Positions 45,986-56,494 are shown, counted from the stretch's first letter. The stretch is 64,000 bases of DNA from Berghia stephanieae (GCA_034508935.3 CM067442.1:137462815-137526814); one strand, 5' to 3'. The notes: generated by a model not told the origin, from the sequence alone. Program-made: numbers and translations.

Positions 45986-46797
45986 CTTGTTTTTGTTTTT
46001 AATATCTCTTGGATCTTAATATCCAGATGGACGGATGGAAAATGAGACAGCGCCGGTTCTCTGATGGACACCGTTTCGGGAAACGGAAATGAGGCTTAAC
46101 TCTGGATATGTCAACGGGAGGGGGAGTTAATCAAGCAGGCCAGCATCGATGTACCTCCTTATCCCGCCATGAATAAAACGTTTGTTGACTTAGTTAAAAA
46201 TTGCACAAACCCCATCAAGCGTAATCGAATAACGGCTGTTTGTTTATGTCGCCCGTGTCCAAAGTCGGCAAACATCGGCAGTTTTCGCGAGTTGTCTTCG
46301 ACCAAAACGGAGTGGATCCCATGGGGAATCTTCACTCCGGCATAGCCAATCAATTTTTATTAATCACTGCAGCTTAGAGGGCCGCAGTAAATAGTGTTTA
46401 CTCAGCCTCCAAAGAGCTCCTCCTTTCCTTGCCTTGTCATCTGTCCCGAGTTTCTTCATACTAAGCATTCGAGGCTTTTGGCGTCAGATGCCAGTTGCGA
46501 TATCAATACAGCTGAACACTTTCTCATCTGGCGTCGACAAGTTTTCATTTACCAGGTCGTTTTCTAATGTTATACTGATCTTTTGATATTTTCTACTCGA
46601 TTTTAATCGAAAATAATATCAAATGAAAATCGGGTCTGTCGTGGTTTTTGGGAAAAATAAACAAATATCGAAATATTCCGTTTTATATTTAATTTATTTT
46701 TTTAATCAGATGGTATCAAAGAAAGTTGAACCAGACCGTAATTGAAAATATATAATTTGCGAATTTGATAATAACCCTGATAATTTATAATTTAATT
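45986..46797. other. Unique, relatively GC-rich spacer
   Basis: 46020-46560 has no repeat likeness and fewer homopolymers than its neighbours. No splice-supported exon was found. It is the largest block here that could be conserved non-coding sequence. Confidence 0.4.
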
Positions 46798-46814
46798 AAG
46801 TAGTAGTAGTAGTT

Positions 46815-46883
<69 letters not shown>

Positions 46884-46895
46884 CTAGTAGTAGTT

Positions 46896-46971
<76 letters not shown>

Positions 46972-46976
46972 TAGCG
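46798..46976 (+). repeat. (TAG)n trinucleotide array
   Basis: TAG repeats with TTG, TGG and TAC variants, about 60 units. A stop in one frame at every unit rules out coding in that frame. Confidence 0.95.
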
Positions 46977-47068
46977 GTGATGTGGTGACAGAGTACTAAT
47001 TTATCGGTTAGTAATAATAAGCTCTATTTGTCCAAAAAAAATAGTTAGGGCATCATTCACTTTAAAAA

Positions 47069-47350
47069 TGTGCTCAAAGCGATTTCAGATTCCAAAGCCA
47101 ACAGCAATATAATATATGGCAAGGCATGACGTCTGTGGTGCGCTTCGAAAGAGACAATGCAGTTACATACGGGACATGATGTACACATTTTACACCTCTC
47201 ACTCAGCAGTATGTTCAGAAAATATGAGTACAGCGCCTTTTCTGAGGACTCAACTTTTCGTCCCCCCCCCCCGGTTCCCCCCATAGCAGGATTCAAACCG
47301 TGTACCTAGTCACCACATACCGAGTGTCATATCACAAGATAACAGAGCCG
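47069..47350 (-). mobile_element. SINE-A, old
   Basis: TGTGCTCAAAGCGATTTCAG, AAGGCATGACGTCTGTGG and CCGAGTGTCATATCACAAGA. A C11 run sits near the box B region. Confidence 0.8.
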
Positions 47351-47423
47351 TGACTACTGGATAGGATTCTATGTCATTTTCTTTTTTAATCAGCTGTCTT
47401 TAAAAAATATATAAAAATAATAT

Positions 47424-47644
47424 AAATAAAATTCCCTTTATTTATTCATCCACAGGGGAAATTTGTCTCTAGAGTCTATTCCGAGGGAAGACTGGAATAA
47501 CCCAGGCGTCAGCCGCAGTGCAGCCCCGCAAAGTGAACTAGGGCGAGGTGACTTGCTCAAGGCCACACAACGAGGCGGATAGTCGAACTCGGTACCTTTT
47601 GGGTACGAAGCAAATACCAAACCGATGAGCCACGCTGCCCCTTC
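47424..47644 (-). mobile_element. SINE-C, full length
   Basis: AAATAAAATTCCCTTTATTT, GGAAGACTGGAATAACCCAG, GGGCGAGGTGACTTGCTCAA and the head GATGAGCCACGCTGCCCC. It supplies the family limits. Confidence 0.92.
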
Positions 47645-47885
47645 CGGTACGTACCGTCCCGGGTGGCATGGTTCAAATTCCTCCTATGCCAGTTTCCATT
47701 CGCCGGAGAACAATTAACACTTGAAGAAAGCCCAGAGAAAGACACTTCATTATGAGGTTTTTAAACATTTCAAACTGAAAACGGGGCATACAAACACTCT
47801 TGGGCTCCACTTCTTTAAAACTCTTCACAATAGTTCGTTATTCTCAAAAGTGTGCTAAGATATTTTAGTATATTAGGCGTCACGT

Positions 47886-47945
47886 GTTTGTGTGTGTGTG
47901 TGTGTGTTTGTGTGTGTGTGAATGTGTGAGTAAGTGAGTGTGTGT
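47886..47945 (+). repeat. (GT)n microsatellite
   Basis: GT with TTTG and GAA interruptions. Confidence 0.9.
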
Positions 47946-48037
47946 GGTCGTCAATATTTGGATTAACCAGGGACCAATGGCTGATCAAGCTTTAATTTGT
48001 GTGGCCACTGACCAGTCCCCCCAAATCCTACATCGTG

Positions 48038-48278
48038 CTGCCGTAACAAATATTTTAAAATACCAAAACGTATTTAAAATTTTGGCCGGAAAACTCGTCC
48101 TTCAAATATCGATCGATTAAAATGACCTCTTCTTTGCAAAAACTCTCAAACCTGGGACTTCGCGAAGTCCCAGGTTTGAGAGTTTTTGCAAAGATGAGAG
48201 GTATTTTAATCGATCGATATTTGAAGGACGAGTTTTCTGGCCAAATTTTAAATACGTGTTTTTTAAGAGTATGGCAGA
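48038..48278. mobile_element. FB-1, nearly perfect palindrome
   Basis: The centre is GGGACTTCGCGAAGTCCC (between 48162 and 48163). The arms pair over roughly 94 bases with a handful of mismatches (for example TGACCTCTTC against TACCTCTCATC). The outer ends carry CTGCCGTA and TATGGCAG. It is a strong hairpin former if transcribed. Confidence 0.92.
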
Positions 48279-48458
48279 GTGGAGGTTCAGTCGTTAGGCA
48301 GGTGACTCTTTGTTTAGTATATTTATTTTCATTTAAAGGAGAGCGTTAGAAAATCTTCTAAGTGTTGACAAGTCGTGATGGATCAACAAAGATGATTGGC
48401 CGATGAAGGGGGGAGGAATCATTGACATCATTGGCACTTACTTTACAATGAAAGAGTT

Positions 48459-48690
48459 TGTGTGTGTGTGTGGTGTGTGTGTGTGTGTGTGTGTGCGCGT
48501 GTGTGTGCGTGGGTAGGTGCGTGGACAGGTTGGTATGTGTTTATGTGGGTGGGTTGGTGGTTGGATGAGTTGGTGTTGTGTGTCTGTGTGTGTTGGGGGG
48601 GGGGGGGGGGATGGGTTGGTATGTTTTTATATCTGTGTATGTGTGTGGGTGTGGGCGGGGGTAGGTGTGTGGATTAGTTGGTATGTGTGT
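48459..48690 (+). repeat. (GT)n-rich tract with G16
   Basis: GT repeats decayed into GGTTGG, GTGTGC and a G16 run at 48595-48610. Cys/Val/Trp/Gly-rich frames here are artefacts. Confidence 0.9.
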
Positions 48691-48717
48691 ATCTTTACGT
48701 TTGAGTGGGATATAGTC

Positions 48718-48890
48718 AATCTCATAGTACTTTCCACCAGATCTAGTAGACCCAGCTTCTCAACCATTGTACAAAAGTGAAAAAGAGGTCAGAAAAAAAA
48801 AAATCCTGACCAATACCGACCCTTATGCTTGTAGGTCGATTCACGAGTCGGGCGCTCTACAGATTGAGCTATGCATGGGGATCCTGATCC
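48718..48890 (-). mobile_element. SINE-B 5' two-thirds
   Basis: GTACTTTCCACCAGATCTAG, GACCCAGCTTCTCAACCATT and head CTACAGATTGAGCTATG. The 3' half is missing. Confidence 0.8.
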
Positions 48891-48933
48891 TGGTGGGTCA
48901 TTTGTGGTCCATCGCCTTCAAAACGGGATTACG

Positions 48934-49145
48934 GGAGGCAGCGTGGCGCAGCGGTACGGGCTTTGCTTCGTACCCGAAATGGACCATAGAGAATACAGGA
49001 CTAGAGGGGACAACAGGTAGGAAAACGTCATCAAAAGTGGCTAGTGAGAGGTCGAGCGCCGCCATTTTCTTGGATTTTTGAAACCAGGGACGCTAGTCTG
49101 TGAAATGGACCGAGTTCGATTATCCTCTGCACTGTGTGGCCTTGA
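48934..49145 (+). mobile_element. SINE-C interrupted by a small insertion
   Basis: The head GGCAGCGTGGCGCAGCGGTA and TTTGCTTCGTACCCGAAA resume after 49112 with GAGTTCGATTATCCTCTGCA and TGTGTGGCCTTGA. The 3' part is lost where FB-2 begins. Confidence 0.85.
48986..49102. mobile_element. Unknown ~117-bp insertion with 10-bp flanking repeat
   Basis: GAAATGGACC stands at 48976-48985 and again at 49103-49112, flanking sequence foreign to SINE-C. Near its ends ACAGGACTAG and CTAGTCTGT are partly inverted. A 10-bp duplication does not by itself name a superfamily. Confidence 0.65.
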
Positions 49146-49240
49146 ACGTTTATAGTCTGGTTAATACAGTTTAGTGAGAATTACTCATAAACGCGGATGG
49201 CGAAAAGCAATAACAAAGACCTGAGTGACGTCACTTCATA
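49146..49240 (+). mobile_element. FB-2 right part
   Basis: TTGAACGTTTATAGTCTGGT, TTTAGTGAGAATTACTCATA, AACGCGGATGGC and GAGTGACGTCACT. Confidence 0.85.
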
Positions 49241-49402
49241 TGGTCAATAGGTGTGACTCTGTTCCTTGTCCATTTCAACATTTCTTTTCAATTTTATTAT
49301 TATTATTTCTTGTTGTTGTAATATGACGACCAAACTTAATCCAGTTTTATTAAGGGGAAAACCAGAATCAAATATTTGAAGCATGTACAGTTATATCCAA
49401 TT

Positions 49403-49599
49403 CTATAGATAGTATACGCTTGGCGAAGAAGCTCACAACATTGCCATCCGGAAGTATAACGTACCAACACACAAAACCTCTGTGTAACCATGAACTTTTA
49501 TTGTCTAGATAATAGAGTTGAGTGAGAATTACTCATAAACGTGGATGGCAAAAAACAATAACAAAGACCTGAATGACGTCAACTTCGATCTATCTATAG
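49403..49599 (+). mobile_element. FB-2, full length
   Basis: 197 bp from CTATAGATAGTATACGC to GATCTATCTATAG, the best copy for the family ends. Inside are GCTCACAACATTGCCATCCG, CCAACACACAAAAC, AATTACTCATAAACG and TGACGTCAACTTC. Confidence 0.92.
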
Positions 49600-49793
49600 A
49601 TGGAACAAAATAGACGTCACTCAACTCTGTACTTTTGTTTTTAGACAGCACATTTTAATGATTAGTTCTCACTAAATAGTATCAATCAGGAGTGACTATA
49701 AACGTTCATGGTTACACGTTGTTTTGTGTGTTAGTACGTTATATCCGGCCGGCGGATGCTGTGAGTATGTTACCTAAACGCATAGTATCAATC
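49594..49793 (-). mobile_element. FB-2, full length, tail to tail with the previous copy
   Basis: CTATAGATGGAACAAAATAG through TTAGTTCTCACTAAATAG to TATATCCGGCCGGCGGATGC and CATAGTATCAATC. It shares its terminal bases with the preceding copy. The CRE-like palindrome has decayed here to AGACGTCA. Confidence 0.85.
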
Positions 49794-49797
49794 AAGA

Positions 49798-50083
49798 CGA
49801 GCAATTATACAGAATAATGTCTACTAAACATGCTCAAAACGCTTTACAAGAGGTCCCAAGCCAACAGCAACACATAACATGTTGGACTAGACATAATGCC
49901 TGTTGGGCGATGTGACAATTTTCCCCAATAGACAGAACATTGCTGACGGCCGGGTACTCATTTTACATCTGAGTACGATGAGAGAATATGAATAAAGAGC
50001 ATTTTTCAAGAAGTCAAATACGCGCAGCTTAGAACGGGACTCGAACCCAGGACGAGTGTCATATCACAAGACCACATAATCGC
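49798..50083 (-). mobile_element. SINE-A, full length
   Basis: TGCTCAAAACGCTTTACAAG, TAATGCCTGTTGGGCGATGT, GACTCGAACCCAGGACGAGT, then CATATCACAAGACCACATAA. A short deletion lies next to box B. Confidence 0.88.
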
Positions 50084-50127
50084 ACAAAAAATAACGTTTA
50101 TAGGTACGAATTATGTTGTCTTGCTCT

Positions 50128-50378
50128 TTACAATTTGTGACCCATCGTCTCAAAACGGTATTATGTCGGAACGAACCATATGCTTAAAAGCCGAATTAAA
50201 TGTTAAACTGATCAAAAATATAATTTGTTGGCATTAGAACCCTAAAATATGGTATCCATTCTCCTCAATAAAACATACAAACTCAACACAAGTCTGATAT
50301 TTCTGGCTATAAATTCAATTTTCAACATCTTAACCATCCCGACTTAATACCGTTTTGAGGCGAAGGGTCACATTTGTA
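50128..50378. mobile_element. M4 MITE, full length
   Basis: TTTGTGACCCATCGTCTCAA and AACGGTATTATGTCGG on the left mirror CCGACTTAATACCGTT and TTGAGGCGAAGGGTCACA on the right: inverted ends of about 45 bp around ~160 bp of AT-rich filling. Confidence 0.8.
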
Positions 50379-50465
50379 TTATTGTGTAACATGACACACA
50401 GACTCAATATGGGAACAACCAGAATCAAATATTTTAAACATTCAAAAATGTTTCCAGGTATATCA

Positions 50466-50701
50466 TTAACTCACTCGACCCTAACACCGACTATATCCGT
50501 TGTTTACCCTGGTCACTTTTACCCCACGCCTATTTATTACATATTTCTGAGACAAATTATAGGCGTAGTATCAAAGCTTATGTTTTTAATAGTTCCAAGT
50601 TAATGGTAGTTGAATAAAAATATCTATGTAAATGCTAATTTTTAATACATTTTTCTCCAATTTTGAAAAGTAGCAAAAATCTCAAGGTTTGAGTGAGTTA
50701 A
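50466..50701 (+). mobile_element. PB-2 MITE with TTAA duplication
   Basis: TTAACTCACTCGACCC and TTGAGTGAGTTAA are inverted. TTAA lies at 50466-50469 and 50698-50701. The unit-3 segment near 51226-51236 lacks the element and gives the empty site. The copy at 52016 matches throughout. Confidence 0.92.
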
Positions 50702-50717
50702 AGTTTAAATATAGTTT

Positions 50718-50848
50718 CTGCTTTGCGGCCCAGTGGTATGACTCTCGGCTTAAAACTGTAGGTTCTTAGTTCAACTGCCTAATGATGATATTATGTACTC
50801 GAACCTAGTACAAGCGTCATACCACAAGACCACATAACCGCACAAATA
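50718..50848. mobile_element. Two SINE-A head pieces, head to head
   Basis: 50725-50785 reads forward (GCGGCCCAGTGGTATGACTC, with the box B relic AGTTCAACTG). 50795-50845 reads in reverse (CTCGAACCTAGTACAAGCGT, ACCACAAGACCACATAACCG). The bodies are missing. Confidence 0.65.
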
Positions 50849-50913
50849 ATAACATTAATAGGTATTAATTTGCTTCGTCCTTTACAACCTTTATTATTTC
50901 AAATAAGTAAAAA

Positions 50914-51132
50914 AATAATAAATTCCCTTTATTAATCCCCTAGGGGAAATTTGTCTATAGGGTCTATTCCAAGGGAAGACTGGAATAACCCAGGCGTCAG
51001 CCGCAGCGCAGCGCCGCAAAGTGAGCTAGGGCGAGGTGACTTGCTCAAGGCCACACAACGCAGCGGCTGGTGATACAACTCGGTACCTTTCGTGTAGGAA
51101 GCAAAGACCGTACCTCTGAGTCACACTGCCCC
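50914..51132 (-). mobile_element. SINE-C, full length
   Basis: AATAAATTCCCTTTATTAAT, GGGTCTATTCCAAGGGAAGA, GGCGTCAGCCGCAGCGCAGC and CTCTGAGTCACACTGCCCC. It is little diverged from 47424-47644. Confidence 0.92.
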
Positions 51133-51266
51133 TAAATGTAATGTTATGACAAACAGACTCAATATGGTTTTATAAAGAGAAAAACAGAATCAAACATCTA
51201 AGTATGCAAAAGTGTTTTCAGTTCTATTAGTAACGTTTAAATATTATAATTTCTACTTTGTAGTCC

Positions 51267-51569
51267 AGTGAACAGGACATCGAGGTGATTGATGGTCGGC
51301 GGATCAAACCTCTGAAGTCCCGATTTTCACGATCGGCGGGATCATACCTCTGAAATCTACATACGAGTTTTGCGCACCATGTTTTATTTACTCATAATCT
51401 TGGGCCGATCAGGCCTCTGGTGGGCGGAAAAGACGTTTGATGTCACCAGAGGTCTGATCCGCCCAAAATTAAATAAAGCTCGTATGTAGACTTCAGAGTT
51501 TTGAACCGCCGATCGTGAAAATCGGGATTTCAGAGGTTGGATCTGCCGACCATCGATGTCCTGTTCACT
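51267..51569. mobile_element. FB-4 foldback element
   Basis: AGTGAACAGGACATCGA at the left end and TCGATGTCCTGTTCACT at the right are exact inverses. The pairing continues inward for about 100 bp (GGTCGGCGGATCAAACCTCT, CGATTTTCACGATCGGCGG, CTACATACGAG), and a second inner stem uses CCTCTGGTG/CACCAGAGG. The element is GC-rich against the local background, and this is its only copy here. Confidence 0.85.
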
Positions 51570-51627
51570 ATGTTGACAAATTATACTAGGGGACAGAATC
51601 GGTGCCGAACACATTCCCCTAATATTG

Positions 51628-51857
51628 ATGCTATGCTGATAGGTAAAAAGCTCACAAGATCCGCCAGCCGGATATATCATACCTGCACACACACACACAC
51701 ACACACACACAACACACACACACACACACCCAAAAGTGTAACCTTAATCATTTAATTTATAGTCTGATTGATAAACCTTAGTGAGAACCACTCATTAAAG
51801 TGGCTGTCAAAAACAATAACAATGAGCTGAGTGACGTCAAATTTGCTCCATCTATTA
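51628..51857 (+). mobile_element. FB-2 with internal (CA)n
   Basis: AGGTAAAAAGCTCACAAGAT, CCGCCAGCCGGATATATCAT, then (CA)n at 51684-51729 grown from the ACACACAAAA part of FB-2, then TTAGTGAGAACCACTCATTA and GAGTGACGTCAAATTTGCTC. Confidence 0.85.
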
Positions 51858-52334
51858 CAGAACTGCCTACTTAAAAATCTAAAAATTCGTAATTTTTGGA
51901 AGATAAAAATTGTAGTCGCTATAGTTAACTTTTAAAAACCAACAATCTACATTCACACCACTTCAATATCCTTAAATTTATGTAGTCTGGCATTAACTTT
52001 CATTTTCAATAAGTTTTAACTCACTCAACCCTTACACCGACTGTATCCGTAGTTTACTCGGGTTACTTTTACCACATGCCTATTTATTTCATTTTTCTAA
52101 GACAAAATATAGGCGTTGTATCAAAGCTAATGTTTTTAGTTTTTGCATGTCACTGATAGTTGAATAAAACTATCTATGTACATGCTTATTTTAATACATT
52201 TCTTCCAGTTTTGAAAAGTAGCAAAAAACTCTAGGATTGAGTGAGTTTAATGACTTGAGATGGTCATGAAGTTATGAAATTGGAGGCAAAATGTCGTAAT
52301 TCTACGACTTTTTCGTAATCGTAGGAGGTCTGTT
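51858..52334 (+). mobile_element. M6 MITE split by PB-2
   Basis: CAGAACTGCCTACTTAAAAA, AAATTCGTAATTTTTGGAAG and TTTCATTTTCAATAAGTTTT precede PB-2. TGACTTGAGATGGTCATGAA, TACGACTTTTTCGTAATCGT and AGGTCTGTTG follow it. Other M6 copies show the unbroken site AAGTTTTAATGACTT. Confidence 0.9.
52016..52250 (+). mobile_element. PB-2 MITE inside M6
   Basis: TTAACTCACTCAACCC to TTGAGTGAGT and TTAA, with TTAA at 52016-52019 and 52247-52250. The M6 copy at 43645 gives the pre-insertion sequence and confirms TTAA as the target. Confidence 0.93.
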
Positions 52335-53297
52335 GTTGAAGACAATAGTCAAAATGCCTTGAAATGACCAAATTCGGAACATTAAATTTCTTGTCATTTC
52401 TTCTGCAAAACCTTATTATTATTTTTTTTGGAATATAGTCTAACATTGTTAGTGGTTGGTTGTGAGAGAAAATGTCACAAAGGAGCGTTCGAAGGTCAAA
52501 ATTAAAATGATAAATATGAAACGCGTGACCAACAATAAATATTTTGCAACATAAAAAATGAACTATAAAGTGTTTATCATTTTGTCTGGGAATAAATGAG
52601 CGATATGGAAATCCCCCAATACGACATTTGTATGTCAACACAAAAATAACGAGTTATTCAATATCTTCTGATCACTGTGTGTGCACGCACTCAATGTTGT
52701 GTGTACACGATACTCTCGAACCAAATCGATTGATTGTCTTGTTACGTGTGTAATATTTTATAGATATGTCGTGTTCTCACAACAAATGATGGCCCCACGC
52801 AGTGTCAATAATCGCGTCATTATTGGGAAGAATCATGAATAAAACAAATAATATATTTATGTTCCATCGGTATTCATAACCCAAGATCATTCTTTATACA
52901 GTAGCTTTTTTAAATAAAAAAATACGAATTTTATTGTTTCCCTGGCACCTTGTGCGATTCCGAATCTTCGTATATTATGAACAAACAAACCAACAAAAAT
53001 ATAATAAAAAATTATAATCGTGAACATTTTTAAATGGATTAAAATAGATACAATAAAAATAAAAAAAGAAAGAAAAGAAAAGTAAACAGTTCGAAAATAG
53101 TACCGCAGAGAATTATGTTGATTTATAAAATTTAAAAAAAAAGCCCATTTTAGTATAGGAGAACTGTGTCAGCTGCCATAAACTGCCATAACACCTGTTT
53201 TCATTTTTTCGAGAAAATGTTTACTTTACAAATCGGTCTATTAAAATTGCCCCACGTGCACTTAAGAATACCTTCCATTTCTTGATAAGTCTTAAAA
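52335..53297. other. Unique AT-rich spacer
   Basis: A minus-strand frame of about 125 codons starts here and runs into M6, which argues against it being a gene. Nothing else is seen. Confidence 0.45.
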
Positions 53298-53442
53298 TTG
53301 AGCTTTAAGAAAATTGAGGCTCGAACCCAGGACCTTCCGATCCGAAAGCGAGTGTCATACCACAAGACCACATAGCCGCACTAAAAATTGAGCTTTTATA
53401 TAGAGCAATATACATTAATAGTGCTCAAAGCGCTTTACAAAA
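53298..53442 (-). mobile_element. Two SINE-A deletion derivatives in a row
   Basis: 53298-53375 joins the 3' end TTGAGCTTTA directly to the head (GGCTCGAACCCAGGACCTTC, CACAAGACCACATAGCCGCA), so the body is gone. 53383-53442 is the 3' end of another copy (TTGAGCTTTTATATAGAGCA, GTGCTCAAAGCGCTTTACAA). Confidence 0.85.
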
Positions 53443-53516
53443 CCTCATATTATAGGCCTACTACCTACTTGCTGGAAAGTCTTCATTCAAAAGAATATTG
53501 CAATTCCATTAACAAG

Positions 53517-53725
53517 TTAAACGCCGTACTAAAGCCATGCATTTAAAAAATTGGCCAGAAAACTCGTTCTTCAAATATCGATCGATTTAAATGACCCTCA
53601 CCTAGGCAACAACTCTCAAACGTGAGGACTTAATGGAAGAACTCGCGAAGTCCCCGGTATGAGAGTTTTTGCCAAGATGAGGGTCATTTATATTGATCGA
53701 TATTTTGAGATCGAGCTTTCTAAAA
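53517..53725. mobile_element. FB-1
   Basis: It starts at TTAA (53517-53520), then ACGCCGTACTAAAG, TTGGCCAGAAAACTCGTTCT and ATCGATCGATTTAAATGACC. The right arm AGAGTTTTTGCCAAGATGAG and GGTCATTTATATTGATCGAT breaks off at GAGCTTTCT. Confidence 0.85.
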
Positions 53726-53726
53726 G

Positions 53727-53769
53727 TAAATAATAAGAAATAAAATAAATTCCCTTTATTCATCCCTAA
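53727..53769 (-). mobile_element. SINE-C tail fragment
   Basis: AGAAATAAAATAAATTCCCT and TTATTCATCCC only. It replaces the outer right end of the FB-1 copy before it. Confidence 0.75.
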
Positions 53770-53778
53770 TTTTTTATG

Positions 53779-54718
<940 letters not shown>

Positions 54719-55366
54719 TAATCATGCCCAACAATTTCCTTTATAATATGGTAATAAATTAGAAAATAATCTGTCACCAATTTCCGAATTCACTCTGCAC
54801 TCAATTTTCATGAACATGAAACTCCATCATACCACCGCCATGTCTTACTCTGTGACACCCCCTCTTCAAAAGCCTCTTGGCAAACATTACAACCCACGAT
54901 TTCTTTGAACACACGAAACCCTCTTCACAAGAACACCCAGCTGTCTTTCATACCGCTCTCAGACGAGACGCAATCGGTAAAGCAAGGAAGCGACGGGACC
55001 GAGGAAAAAGCATCGGTTTTTAAGAACGAACGGGACTTGCTCTTGAAAAAAAAAAAAGGGAGAGAAAGAAAGAATGAGAAGGGTTCTTTACGATGCAAAT
55101 GGACCAGTGACGATAAATTGAATAATGGGGGAAGGTAGGAGTTTTGGTGAAGGGTCCCAGGCTTCAGATGTTTGCTCACCCTATACTGCTAATGGGCTCG
55201 GTGAAAATTTCAATCAGGCCGGCCGTGGTCGGAGAACGCCAAGCCCGAACCCGAACACAAGCTGACTGTTTGCTTTTCCTTCCAGTAACACCGACCGGTT
55301 CTCTATGAAGCTCGAATTCTCTCCGTCGGTTCCACGTCACCGATACAATGGCCGTGTTTTACTTAC
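54719..55366. other. Unique, gene-like spacer
   Basis: No repeats and a more even composition than the flanks. A plus-strand acceptor-like TTTGCTTTTCCTTCCAG lies near 55290, and a 77-codon frame at 54905-55138 is open, but neither has a matching partner site that I can define. Confidence 0.4.
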
Positions 55367-55416
55367 GTCAGGATCCACTTTCGGCACTCCACCTCCCATC
55401 ACAATGAAAGAAAGAC
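55367..55416 (-). CDS. Possible 50-base internal exon, product unknown
   Basis: On the minus strand an acceptor CTGTTCTCTCTCAG precedes 50 bases, and then the donor GAC|GTAAGT follows. Of the three frames only one is open, reading LSFIVMGGGVPKVDPD and ending exactly on a codon border. Both splice sites are close to consensus. The segment is short, so chance cannot be excluded, and I recognise no family. It lies in one of the few repeat-free stretches of this half of the window. Confidence 0.3.
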
Positions 55417-56009
55417 CTGAGAGAGAACAGACTGAATCGATAATGAGTTGAGTATTGTGTAGCTCGTGTCGACAACGTTTGTCAGCACGTTATGGCATTT
55501 AGTACAACCCTACTTACACAATATCCCACACGATCTAAATGGAGAAATGTAATGGACAATTTGATGAAAATCCAATAATGCCGTTATTAGTAAACAACTA
55601 ACTTTTGGCGGTACGCTAGTCTGTCCCAAATAAAGTATTTTGAATTTAATCTTAGCAATGTATGCTACCAAATCATTGAATAAAAAATCATATAAGACAT
55701 TCATTCTTAGATTAATTTAAATAAAGACACGGGTAGGTATAATTCCAATAAAGCCAGTTTCTTTTTTTTTTCATTCTTTTCTGGTTTTTGTTGTTGTTTT
55801 CTGGGGAGGGGGGGGGGGGGGGGTTCGTCTGAAGTCCTTGCAATTTTAGAGAAATTCGCCAACATTAGAACCATGCCCGAAGTGGACCATGAAAGCTGAA
55901 TTATCACCCTCTAAATAGTTCAGGATTTATCACTTTAGAAAACACGAATCATAGCTTTGAACTTTTTCCAATCACTTACATTGTGGACAAAAAACACAAA
56001 CAAACACAA
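55417..56009. other. Unique spacer with G-tract
   Basis: A G16 run occupies 55808-55823. Nothing else recognised. Confidence 0.45.
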
Positions 56010-56012
56010 ACA

Positions 56013-56016
56013 CACA

Positions 56017-56056
<40 letters not shown>

Positions 56057-56131
56057 CTATCATAATATTCGCACCTGTACACGTCATAATGATGCGTCAC
56101 CATTAATATGCATGTCAATAATAATAATAAT

Positions 56132-56211
<80 letters not shown>

Positions 56212-56253
56212 TGATGATGATGATGATGATGATAATAATAATAATAATAATAA

Positions 56254-56348
<95 letters not shown>

Positions 56349-56404
56349 TAATAATAATAATAATGATGATGATGATGATGATGATAATAATAATAATAAT
56401 AATA

Positions 56405-56474
<70 letters not shown>

Positions 56475-56494
56475 TGATGATGATGATGATGATG

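Larger units (their letters stand above)
49320..51266 (+). repeat. Segmental triplication with unit-specific insertions
   Basis: The same host sequence (CAGACTCAATATGG, CAGAATCAAA, a TTTCAG/TTCCAG motif, GTTTAAATAT) appears at 49325-49402, 50385-50465 plus 50702-50730, and 51135-51266. Units 2 and 3 also share CACATAA(T/C)CGCACAAA and AATAGGTA-like sequence upstream. Unit 1 holds FB-2, unit 2 holds M4 and PB-2, unit 3 holds SINE-C and FB-4. Confidence 0.75.

Noticed and set aside
45652-46071. Poly-Glu/Arg frame of about 139 codons
   Set aside because: It is produced by the (CTT)n/(CTC)n array.
52264-52641. Minus-strand frame of about 125 codons
   Set aside because: It runs into the end of the M6 element, has no splice sites at sensible places, and matches no family.
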